A DNA stretch of 64,000 bases from Dactylosporangium sp040605635. GTDB taxonomy: Bacteria; Actinomycetota; Actinomycetes; Mycobacteriales; Micromonosporaceae. Position 1 is the first letter of the stretch; the number at the start of each line of letters is the position of its first letter. Below are positions 43,455 to 51,304 of the stretch, in pieces. The translations under genes and the position numbers were made by a program. The DNA is taken from assembly GCF_040605635.1 (NCBI RefSeq), contig NZ_JBEXDG010000011.1, positions 124,001 through 188,000 of the forward strand. Direction: 5' to 3'. The notes under the pieces are model-generated. The model ran no database searches, had not been told where the DNA came from, and saw only the letters and a program-made list of their open reading frames with translations.

Positions 43455-45359
43455 TTGTCTCGTCCTTACATCCGCCGGCTCGTCATCGGCGGCGTGACCC
43501 TGGCGACGGTCGCCGCGACCGTCACCGCGGCGAACGCCACCCACCCCGGGACGCCCGGCCAGGTCGCCTACCGGGTCGGCGGCGCGCTGTACCGCGCGAA
43601 CCCCGACGGCAGCGGCGCCACGCTCATGTCGTCGAGCTCGGCCATCCCCGGCACCACGGGGAGCTGGTCCGACGACGGCAGCCGCTACGCGTACTCGTCG
43701 CTCGGCGGCCTCGTCACCGTCCGCGCCGGTGGCGGCCAGACCGTCCAGATCACCGGCAACGCCGCCGACGTCGATCCGGAGTGGTGGCCCGGCGGCTACG
43801 GGTTGCTCTTCAGCCGCAACGGCCAGCTCTTCCAGGCCGGCGCCAACGGCACCTGGGAGGAGCCGTTCGGCGCGGACCCGGCCGGCGCCTACCAGGACAC
43901 CGACCCGGCCATCTCGATCAACTCCCAGATCATCTTCGAGCGGACGGCGCCCGGCCAGCCGGTGTCGATCTACGAGTTCGGCCAGGGCCACCCGGCCCCC
44001 GACACCAAGCTCGTCGAGGGTTCCAGCCCGGACTTCGCGCCCGACGGCGCACGGTTCGCCTACATCGCCGGCGGCAACCTGTGGACCGCCGCGGCCGACG
44101 GCAGCGCCAAGAAGCAGCTGACCACCGACGGCACGGCCAGCGACCCGTCGTACTCGCCCGACGGCACCGAGATCGCCTTCTCCGCCGCGGGCGCGCTGAA
44201 GAAGATCAAGGTCGACGGCAGTGGGCCGACCACGATCAAGGCCGCTGGGACCGCACCGGCCTGGCAGACCGTCAACGCCAACGGGGTCGAGCGGGTCTGG
44301 GGTGCCGATGGCGTCGGCACCGCGATCGCCACGTCCCAGTGGAACTACATGGACAACGACAGCGGACCCGAGGACGCGGGCCGGTTCCCGGCCGAAGCCG
44401 TGGTGCTGTCCCGCAGCGACACCTACCTCGACGCCCTCGTCGGCTCGGCGCTCGCCATCAAGAAGGGCGCGCCGCTGCTGATCACCAAGCCGGGCGGCAC
44501 CGTCGAGCCGCGCGTCCTCGCCGAGATCAAGCGGGTTCTGGGTTCGTCCGGTGACGTCTACCTGCTGGGCGGCACCCTTGCCCTGCCGGCCGGCATCGAG
44601 ACCCAGCTCAAGGGCCTCGGATACACCGTCAAGCGGATCTGGGGCAACACGCACTACGACACCGCGGTCGAGATCAACAAGCAGATCACGCCGAACCCGT
44701 CGGTCGCGATCGTCACCACCGGCGCGAACTACTACGACGCCCTCGCCGCCGGCGCGGCCGCGGGCGCGACGGCGGGCAACCTCGCCATCGTGCTCACCAA
44801 CGGTGCGAGCATGCCGGCCTCCTCGGCGGCGTACCTCAACGGCCTCAACCCGGCCAAGGTCGAGGTCGTCACCGCGGGCGGGCCGGGCGACGCGGCGCTC
44901 GCCAACGCGCTGTCGCGCGGCCAGCTGGGCAACTGGGCCGGCTTCACCATCGACGACGCCCACCGGCTGGTCGGCCAGGACGAGATCAGCACCGCGCTGC
45001 AACTGGCGAAGTACTTCTTCCCGAACCCGAGCAACGTGGCGATCTCCACCAACCGCGGCTGGCAGGACGCCCTCACCGGCGGCGCGATGATCGGCGCGGC
45101 GTACGGCCCGCTGCTGCTCACCGGTCCGGACCACCTCGACGGATCGGTCGCGGAATACCTGTCGGACAACTCGGCGTGCATCTGGCTCGGCGTCATGCTC
45201 GGCGGCTACCTGGCCCTGCCGGACGCGCTCATCGACCCGTTCGGCGAGTCGTTCAGCGCCACGTTCGACTACTACTCCGGCGCGCCGTCCCTGGCGGCGA
45301 AAGCCAGGCCGCGGTCGCTGGTCCCGCACACGGTGCCGGGTCTGCGGACCAAGCGCTGA
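43455..45359 (+). CDS. secreted beta-propeller protein with cell-wall-binding repeat 2 domains (paralogue 2)
   Basis: About 634 aa, start TTG 43455 with GGGGAGGAA 6 nt before it, the same arrangement as paralogue 1. The signal peptide (LATVAATVTAANATHP) and the domain order are also the same: PD40-type propeller, then CWB-2 repeats. Long blocks are nearly identical to paralogue 1 (KGLGYTVKRIWGNTHYDTAV). The C-terminal tail is Pro/Arg-rich. A terminator separates it from paralogue 1, so its short leader must carry its own promoter unless readthrough occurs. Confidence 0.88.
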   Translation: MSRPYIRRLVIGGVTLATVAATVTAANATHPGTPGQVAYRVGGALYRANPDGSGATLMSSSSAIPGTTGSWSDDGSRYAYSSLGGLVTVRAGGGQTVQITGNAADVDPEWWPGGYGLLFSRNGQLFQAGANGTWEEPFGADPAGAYQDTDPAISINSQIIFERTAPGQPVSIYEFGQGHPAPDTKLVEGSSPDFAPDGARFAYIAGGNLWTAAADGSAKKQLTTDGTASDPSYSPDGTEIAFSAAGALKKIKVDGSGPTTIKAAGTAPAWQTVNANGVERVWGADGVGTAIATSQWNYMDNDSGPEDAGRFPAEAVVLSRSDTYLDALVGSALAIKKGAPLLITKPGGTVEPRVLAEIKRVLGSSGDVYLLGGTLALPAGIETQLKGLGYTVKRIWGNTHYDTAVEINKQITPNPSVAIVTTGANYYDALAAGAAAGATAGNLAIVLTNGASMPASSAAYLNGLNPAKVEVVTAGGPGDAALANALSRGQLGNWAGFTIDDAHRLVGQDEISTALQLAKYFFPNPSNVAISTNRGWQDALTGGAMIGAAYGPLLLTGPDHLDGSVAEYLSDNSACIWLGVMLGGYLALPDALIDPFGESFSATFDYYSGAPSLAAKARPRSLVPHTVPGLRTKR

Positions 45360-45370
45360 CAGCACCATCT

Positions 45371-45406
45371 GAGCGGGCCCCGGCGGATCTTCGCCGGGGC
45401 CCGCTC
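45371..45406 (+). terminator. terminator hairpin after paralogue 2
   Basis: GAGCGGGCCCCGGCG (45371-45385) pairs with CGCCGGGGCCCGCTC (45392-45406) around GATCTT, 11 bp past the stop. Confidence 0.85.
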
Positions 45407-45435
45407 CGCGTTCTGCCCACCCTGTACCGGTTTGG

Positions 45436-45450
45436 TCATCGGCCGTTCGG
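45436..45450 (+). promoter_or_regulatory. TCATCGGCCGTTCGG, a relative of the ATCGGACGTTCAG repeats
   Basis: This 15-bp site lies 118 bp before paralogue 3 and matches the doubled motif upstream of paralogue 1 (TCATCGGACGTTCAG) at 13 of 15 positions. No such site was seen before paralogue 2, whose leader is only 18 bp past a terminator. Confidence 0.45.
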
Positions 45451-45567
45451 CCGGAGCCGATTTCCGGAGCGGGATGCGACAAAGATTCGCCCCTAGACTG
45501 CCGCGAAGATCTCCATCTGCGCCGCCGGGATTCCGAGCCGCGGCCGGTTTCCCATGTGAGGACTGCC

Positions 45568-47466
45568 ATGCAGCGTCCGAGGCACCTCCGGCGGTACACC
45601 GTCGGTGCCGTCACCGTCGCGATCGTCGCCACCACGGCAGTCGGCGCCGAGGCCACCCACACGGGCCTGCCCGGCAAGATCTCGTACAACGTCAACGGCG
45701 CCATCACGGTCGCCGAGCCCAACGGCTCGAAGGCGACGGTCATCGCGCAGGGCCCGGGCGGGAAATGGTCGCCGGACGGCTCCCGTCTGGTCTTCACCAC
45801 GGGGGCGGGCATCCGGGCCGTCCGGCAGGACGGCAGCAGGAAGACCGTCATCACCACGAACGCCGCCGACAAGGACCCGGTCTGGAACCCGACCGGCGAG
45901 GGCGTCTACTTCAGCCGCGACGGCCAGCTGTTCGTCGCCTCCGCCGACGGCTCGGGCTACGAGGCGCCCATCGGCGAGAACCCGGACCCGGCGATGCTGC
46001 AGGACACGATGCCGTCGGTGTCGATGACCCGCGAGGGCGACGGCAACGACCACGACATCCTGTTCTTCGTGCGGCGGCAGAACGGCGGTACGCCGTCGAT
46101 CTACCGCTTCACGCCGGTGGACGTCGCCCCCACGCTGCTGATCTCCAACGCGACGCTGCCCGACGTCGACCCCGACTTCTCCAAGATCGCCTATGTGGTG
46201 CCGGCCACCACCCCGGCGGGCGACGACGCCGAGCTGTGGACCGCCGGCCTGGACGGCTCCGGCAAGCAGAAGCTCGTCACGTTCGCGGCGTCGACGGCGG
46301 CCGGCGGCACGTCGATCGCCTGGTCGCCCGACGGCAAGACCATCCTGATCACGAGCGGCGCGAAGGTGCGGTCCGTCGACGTCACGACCAAGGCCGTCGC
46401 GGACGTCGTCACCGGCTCCGGCGTCGTCGCCTGGCAGTCGATCCAGAGCAACATCGTCCCGCGCGTCTGGGGCAACGACGGCACCGAGACCGCGATCGCC
46501 ACCTCCAAGCGCAACTGGAGCGACGGCTCCGCCCAGGCGGTCGTGCTGTCGCGCCGGGACACCTACCTCGACGCCCTGGTCGGGTCCGCGCTGGCGATCA
46601 ACAAGGGCGGCCCGCTGCTGATCACCAGACCGATCGACAGCATCGACGGGCGGGTGCTCCAGGAGATGAACCGGGTGCTGGGCGGGCGCAGGACCGTCTA
46701 CCTGCTCGGCGGCACCCTCGCGCTGCCGCAGGGTATCGAGGACACGCTCAGGAGCCTCGGCTACAACGTGAAGCGGATCTGGGGCCAGAACCACTACGAG
46801 ACCGCCGTCGCGATCAACAAGGAGATCACCCAGACGCCGACGAGGGCCATCGTCACCACCGGCGCAAACTACTACGACGCCCTCGCCGCCGGCGCGGCCG
46901 CGGGCGCCAACCCGGGCACCGTCATCGTCCTCACCGACGGCGGCACCATGCCTGCCGCCTCGGCGACCTATCTGAACAGCATCGGGCCGGACATCGACGT
47001 CGTCACCGCCGGCGGCCCTGGCGACGCGGCGCTGCGGAAGGCGGCCGCGACCGGACAGCTACCGGCATGGGGCAACTTCTCCTACACGTCGCTGGTCGGC
47101 ACCAACGAGAAGGACACCGCGATCGCGCTGGCCCGGCACTTCTTCATGGCGCCGCGCAACGTGGCGATCTCCACCAACCGCGACTGGCAGGACGCCCTCA
47201 CCGGCGGCGCGATGATCGGCGCGACCTACGGGCCCCTGCTGCTCACCGAGCCCGGCGCCCTCTACGGCCCGGTGGCCGACTACCTGTCCGACGGCTCCGG
47301 CAACATCCAGTACGGCGTCGTGCTCGGCGGGAAGCTGGCGCTGCCGGATGCGATCATCCCGCCGATCGGCAACGCGATCGGCGTCCCCGGCACCTACATC
47401 GTCTCCAGCAGTGCGGCACCGTCGTCGAACCTCGTGCCGGAGGGCGAGCCGCTCACGCGACGCTGA
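45568..47466 (+). CDS. secreted beta-propeller protein with cell-wall-binding repeat 2 domains (paralogue 3)
   Basis: About 632 aa. ATG 45568 has GAGGA 6 nt upstream; GTG 45556 is an alternative. The signal peptide ends near VGAEATHTG. Propeller blades (WSPDGSRLVFTT, WSPDGKTILIT) cover residues 30-290, and CWB-2 repeats follow (VVLSRRDTYLDALVG, VLGGKLALPDAI). It is the most diverged of the three and uses an ATG start, unlike the TTG of the others. Its 3' end overlaps the convergent GH31 gene by 14 bp. Confidence 0.87.
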   Translation: MQRPRHLRRYTVGAVTVAIVATTAVGAEATHTGLPGKISYNVNGAITVAEPNGSKATVIAQGPGGKWSPDGSRLVFTTGAGIRAVRQDGSRKTVITTNAADKDPVWNPTGEGVYFSRDGQLFVASADGSGYEAPIGENPDPAMLQDTMPSVSMTREGDGNDHDILFFVRRQNGGTPSIYRFTPVDVAPTLLISNATLPDVDPDFSKIAYVVPATTPAGDDAELWTAGLDGSGKQKLVTFAASTAAGGTSIAWSPDGKTILITSGAKVRSVDVTTKAVADVVTGSGVVAWQSIQSNIVPRVWGNDGTETAIATSKRNWSDGSAQAVVLSRRDTYLDALVGSALAINKGGPLLITRPIDSIDGRVLQEMNRVLGGRRTVYLLGGTLALPQGIEDTLRSLGYNVKRIWGQNHYETAVAINKEITQTPTRAIVTTGANYYDALAAGAAAGANPGTVIVLTDGGTMPAASATYLNSIGPDIDVVTAGGPGDAALRKAAATGQLPAWGNFSYTSLVGTNEKDTAIALARHFFMAPRNVAISTNRDWQDALTGGAMIGATYGPLLLTEPGALYGPVADYLSDGSGNIQYGVVLGGKLALPDAIIPPIGNAIGVPGTYIVSSSAAPSSNLVPEGEPLTRR

Positions 47467-50185
47467 TCCGCTGCTCCACCCCGGTCGGCAGCGGCGGGGT
47501 CCGGATCGTCACGGTGCGGGTGCCCGCGTCGAACGACCAGGCCCCGTCGTCCAGTTCGGCCCCGTTGAGCAGCACCCGAGCCGGTTTCGCGGCCACCGCG
47601 CGCAGGCGGACGGTCCACGCGCGCTTGTCCACCGCGCCCGGGAACGCGCCGTCGCGGGCTTCGATGATCACCGCTCCGTCGTAGCGGATGGTCGTCCAGG
47701 CGAGCTCGCCGGCCCGGTCACCGTGGCCCTCGCCGGCGTCCTCGTACAGGCGGAACTCCCCGTTCGCGCCGGTCGCGACGTCGAGGGTGACCTTGTCCAT
47801 GGGTGAGGCGCTCGCGTTGGGCACGTCGTCGGTGCGCGTCGGCAGGATCCCGCCCGCACGCTGGAAGACGGGCATCGTGCCGAGGTCGGTGGTGACGGTC
47901 TCGACCTTCGGGCCGGTGTACGAGCGGCCGGTGAACCAGTCCGTCCACGTCCCCGGCGGGAACCACACGTCGGTCCGCACGCCGTCCGTCCCGGCCCCGG
48001 TCACCGGGGCGACCAGCAGGTCGTCGCCGAACAGGTACTGCGACGTGAAGTCGTACGCCTCCTGGAACGCCGGATAGTTGAGGAACATGCCACGCGCCAT
48101 CGGCAGGCCGGTGTCCCGTGCCTGGCGGGCCAGGGTGTACGTGTAGGGGATCAGCGCCTCCCGCAGCCGCAGGAACTTCGCCGCCGAGTCCCGCGCCTGC
48201 TGCGGGTAGTCCCACGGCAGCCGGAAGCCGTGGTTGGAGTGCAGCCGCAGCAGCGGCTGGAACGCGCCGAACTGCACCCACCGCGCGTAGAGGTCCGGCG
48301 GGAGCCGGTTGCCGTCCCGCGGGTAGTTGTGGCCGCCGATGTCGTGCGACTCATACGGCATGCCGATCGCGCCGCGCAGCACGGTGTAGCGCGACGCGAA
48401 CGCCAGCAGCTCCCACGTCGAGGTCGTGTCCATGCTGGTGTCGACGGTGTACCGGTGGTCGGCCCACGGCCCGGCCGGGTAGACGGCGCTCTCGGCGTAG
48501 GCGGTGAAGCCGCTGCCGCTGCGGTTCCACGAGAAGCCGCGCCGCCCCTGCCCGTCGATGTACGCGGCGTACTGCGCGTTGAGCCAGCTGTCCGGGGAGA
48601 TGCCGGGCGTGGTCGCGACGCTGGAGTCGCAGCAGCTGTCCGGCCACCACACGATCGGGGCGAGCGCGTCGAACGGGCGGTGCAGGTCGAAGTATGCGCG
48701 CAGCTCCACCGGGTCGCTGAAGTCGAACACCCGGCACGGGTTGCCCGCCTCGCACGCGCCGACCGGCAGCTCGTGGCCGACGGTCTCGACCACCTCGGCG
48801 TAGTGCGGGTCGTCGGCGCGGATGCTCGGGTGGATGTTCAGCGCGACCCGCAGCCCCTCGCCGGTCGCCCAGTCCAGGAAGCCCTTCGGGTCGGGGAACA
48901 GCGCCGGGTTCCAGTCCCAGCCGTTCCAGAACCCTGGTGACTTGAAGTCGGTGTCGACGACCAGCACGTCCAGCGGGACGTCGTTCTCGCGGAACGCGGG
49001 CAGGATGTCGTCGCGGTAGTCGGCGTCCTTGTACGGGTAGTAGCGCGAGAACCACGTGCCGAACGCCCAGCGCGGCAACGTCACCGCCGGGCCCGTCAGG
49101 TCGCGCAGATCCTGCAACGCCCGGCGGTAGTCCTGCCCGTACCCGAACAGGTAACCGTCCTGGTAGGTGTCCTGCACGGTGCGCGGCTGCCCGGTCGCCA
49201 GTGCCGTGGCGGAGTCGTTGAGCAGGAACCAGCCGTCGCGACTCAGCAGGCCGTCGTACAGCGGCCGCGGCCCGTCGGCGTAGTCGAGGCTGCGCCGCCA
49301 GCCGCCCAGGTTCGCCGCGCTGTGCGCCGCGTCGGCCATCGCCGGATACGCCGCTCCGGTCGCCGTCACCGCCACGCTGTCGACGTTGAACGCACACCGT
49401 TTTGCGGCGGCGTCCGCGCAGCCGACCGACACGCCGCTGGACCCGGCGGGCAGCTCCATGACCGCCGCCGTCTCCGCCCAGTCGTCCCAGCCGCCGGTCG
49501 GTGGCAGGTCGAGGCGCACCTTCGTGTCGCCGGCGGTGATCAGCGCCGTCTGCGTCCCGTCGCCGCCGTTGGCGTAGCGGAACCCGACGCGGTGCATGCC
49601 GGCGGCCGGCACGTGCGCTGCCGACCAGGCGACCGTGCCCTGCATGCCGTCGACGAACCCCGGCCCGGTGAAGCCTCGCTGGTCGTCGGCGAGCCCGGCA
49701 CCGCCGGACAGGCGCGTCAGCTCCGCCTCGCAGGCGACGCCGTAGTCGCAGTCGCCCGCGAGCCGCCACACCGGGTGCGCGGGGGCGCTGTCGCGGGGCT
49801 CGACGGTCACGTTGCCGTCGGAGAACGGGCCGGAGTTCAGCTTGTACCGCAGCGTCAGCCGGTCGGTCCTGATGACGCGCTCGCCGTGCTCGATGTCGCT
49901 CGTGTACGCCGGCACCGGAAGGTCACGGTTGACGGCGTTGAAGGTCGGCCGGTCCTCGAACCGGCCGTCCGGCGCGTACTCCATCCGGATCAGCGTCGGC
50001 GACAGCACCTGGAACCTGGCCCGGCCGTCGTGCACCGCCGCGGGCGGGGACGGGTCGTCGTCGTCGGCCGCGACGATCGCGCCACCGAACAGCAGCGCCG
50101 CGGTGACACCGAGCGCGATTAAGGGGCCGGGTCGACGATCTCCGAGGACTGACGCTGGGTTGGAAGTGGGCTCAGCACCGGCCAC
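47453..50185 (-). CDS. membrane-anchored glycoside hydrolase family 31 enzyme
   Basis: About 910 aa. An N-terminal signal anchor (ALGVTAALLFGGAIVAA) exports the enzyme. The N-terminal GH31 beta-domain (RFQVLSPTLIRMEYAPDGRF) is followed by an inserted carbohydrate-binding-like module (about 130-260, GMHRVGFRYANGGDGTQ). The barrel has TLPRWAFGTWFSRYYPYKD and DTTSTWELLAFASRYT, then a C-terminal beta-domain. It probably cleaves or transfers alpha-glucosyl or related residues. GTG 50185 with GAGG upstream overlaps the GT2 gene by 67 bp, so the two are translationally coupled. The precise nucleophile Asp was not assigned. Confidence 0.85.
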   Translation of the reverse strand: MAGAEPTSNPASVLGDRRPGPLIALGVTAALLFGGAIVAADDDDPSPPAAVHDGRARFQVLSPTLIRMEYAPDGRFEDRPTFNAVNRDLPVPAYTSDIEHGERVIRTDRLTLRYKLNSGPFSDGNVTVEPRDSAPAHPVWRLAGDCDYGVACEAELTRLSGGAGLADDQRGFTGPGFVDGMQGTVAWSAAHVPAAGMHRVGFRYANGGDGTQTALITAGDTKVRLDLPPTGGWDDWAETAAVMELPAGSSGVSVGCADAAAKRCAFNVDSVAVTATGAAYPAMADAAHSAANLGGWRRSLDYADGPRPLYDGLLSRDGWFLLNDSATALATGQPRTVQDTYQDGYLFGYGQDYRRALQDLRDLTGPAVTLPRWAFGTWFSRYYPYKDADYRDDILPAFRENDVPLDVLVVDTDFKSPGFWNGWDWNPALFPDPKGFLDWATGEGLRVALNIHPSIRADDPHYAEVVETVGHELPVGACEAGNPCRVFDFSDPVELRAYFDLHRPFDALAPIVWWPDSCCDSSVATTPGISPDSWLNAQYAAYIDGQGRRGFSWNRSGSGFTAYAESAVYPAGPWADHRYTVDTSMDTTSTWELLAFASRYTVLRGAIGMPYESHDIGGHNYPRDGNRLPPDLYARWVQFGAFQPLLRLHSNHGFRLPWDYPQQARDSAAKFLRLREALIPYTYTLARQARDTGLPMARGMFLNYPAFQEAYDFTSQYLFGDDLLVAPVTGAGTDGVRTDVWFPPGTWTDWFTGRSYTGPKVETVTTDLGTMPVFQRAGGILPTRTDDVPNASASPMDKVTLDVATGANGEFRLYEDAGEGHGDRAGELAWTTIRYDGAVIIEARDGAFPGAVDKRAWTVRLRAVAAKPARVLLNGAELDDGAWSFDAGTRTVTIRTPPLPTGVEQRISVA

Positions 50186-51129
50186 GCCTCGCGCTCCTCG
50201 GTCATCGCGATCCGAGGCAGGTGCGCCTCCTTGAGCAGGAAGTGCGGGCGGCGCTTCACCTCGTAGTAGATGCGGCCGACATACTCGCCGATCACGCCGA
50301 CGACGATCATCTGCAGCCCGCCCAGGCCGACGATCGCGGTGAGCAGCGTGACGTAGCCGGGGGAGTCGATGCCGCTGGCGACGCTCACGCCGATGATCCA
50401 CAGCATGTAGGCCACGGCGATCGACGTCATGAACAGGCCGAGGTAGATCGCCAGCCGCAGCGGCCGGTTGTTGAACGACAGCAGGCCGTCCATCGCGTAG
50501 TTGACCAGCTTCGGGAACGTCCACGAGGTGGCGCCGCCCTGGCGGGACACGTTCTGATACTCGATGTAGGCGACGTCGAAGCCGACCCAGGCGAACATCG
50601 CCTTGGAGAAGCGGTTGTATTCGGGCATCGCGAGGATCGCGTCGACGACCGGGCGGGAGATGAGCCGGAAGTCCCCGGCGCCGTCGACCAGCCGGACCTC
50701 GATCCAGCGGTTGACCAGCCGGTAGAACGCCTTGCTCAGGAACGTCCTGGTCCTCGGGTCGCCGGCCCGGTTGCGCCGGGCGACGACCTGGTCGATGCCG
50801 GTGCGCCACATGGCCACCAGCTGCGAGATCAGCTCCGGCGGGTGCTGCAGGTCGGCGTCCATGATGATGATCGCCTCGCCGGTGGTGTGCCGCAGCCCGG
50901 CATACATCGCGGCTTCCTTGCCGAAGTTCCGGCTGAACGCGACATACCGGACGCGGTCGTCGTTGGCGGCGAGCTTGCGCAGGATGGCAAGCGTGTCATC
51001 GGAGCTGCCGTCGTCGACGTAGATCAGCTCGCAGGTCTCACCGGCCGCCGCGACCTCGGCGGTGATCCGGTCGTGCAGTCGGACAAGTGTCTCGGCTTCG
51101 TTGAAGCACGGAACAACCACGGACAACAC
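50119..51129 (-). CDS. GtrB-like family 2 glycosyltransferase (polyprenyl-phosphate sugar synthase)
   Basis: About 336 aa. The GT-A domain carries VVPCFNEAETL, YVDDGSSDDT and the metal site IIMDADLQHP. Two membrane helices end the protein (LFMTSIAVAYMLWIIG, LGGLQMIVVGVIGEYVGR), as in bactoprenol glucosyltransferases of the GtrB type. It charges the lipid carrier with a sugar on the cytoplasmic face. A GtrA flippase-like gene lies nearby at 53.6 kb. GTG 51129 follows GAGAGG. Coupled to the GH31 gene. Confidence 0.9.
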   Translation of the reverse strand: MLSVVVPCFNEAETLVRLHDRITAEVAAAGETCELIYVDDGSSDDTLAILRKLAANDDRVRYVAFSRNFGKEAAMYAGLRHTTGEAIIIMDADLQHPPELISQLVAMWRTGIDQVVARRNRAGDPRTRTFLSKAFYRLVNRWIEVRLVDGAGDFRLISRPVVDAILAMPEYNRFSKAMFAWVGFDVAYIEYQNVSRQGGATSWTFPKLVNYAMDGLLSFNNRPLRLAIYLGLFMTSIAVAYMLWIIGVSVASGIDSPGYVTLLTAIVGLGGLQMIVVGVIGEYVGRIYYEVKRRPHFLLKEAHLPRIAMTEEREAWPVLSPLPTQRQSSEIVDPAP

Positions 51130-51304
51130 GTGAGGGCCTCTCGTCTGGCAATGCGGACACACAGTAACGCGGGGGCGGAGACATCCGCGACCCCCGCTCG
51201 GCCGGTCTCGCCACCCTCCTTTCGACCCCGGTCGAACGGCGGGCGATGGGACGCCCCGGTTCTGACTAGACTCCGGGACGCCCCGACGAAGGAGTGCCCG
51301 CACC

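Noticed and set aside
41440..45359. Assembly duplication of the first two cell-wall-binding genes
   Set aside because: Long blocks are similar, but the propeller parts, tails and terminators differ, so they are true paralogues.
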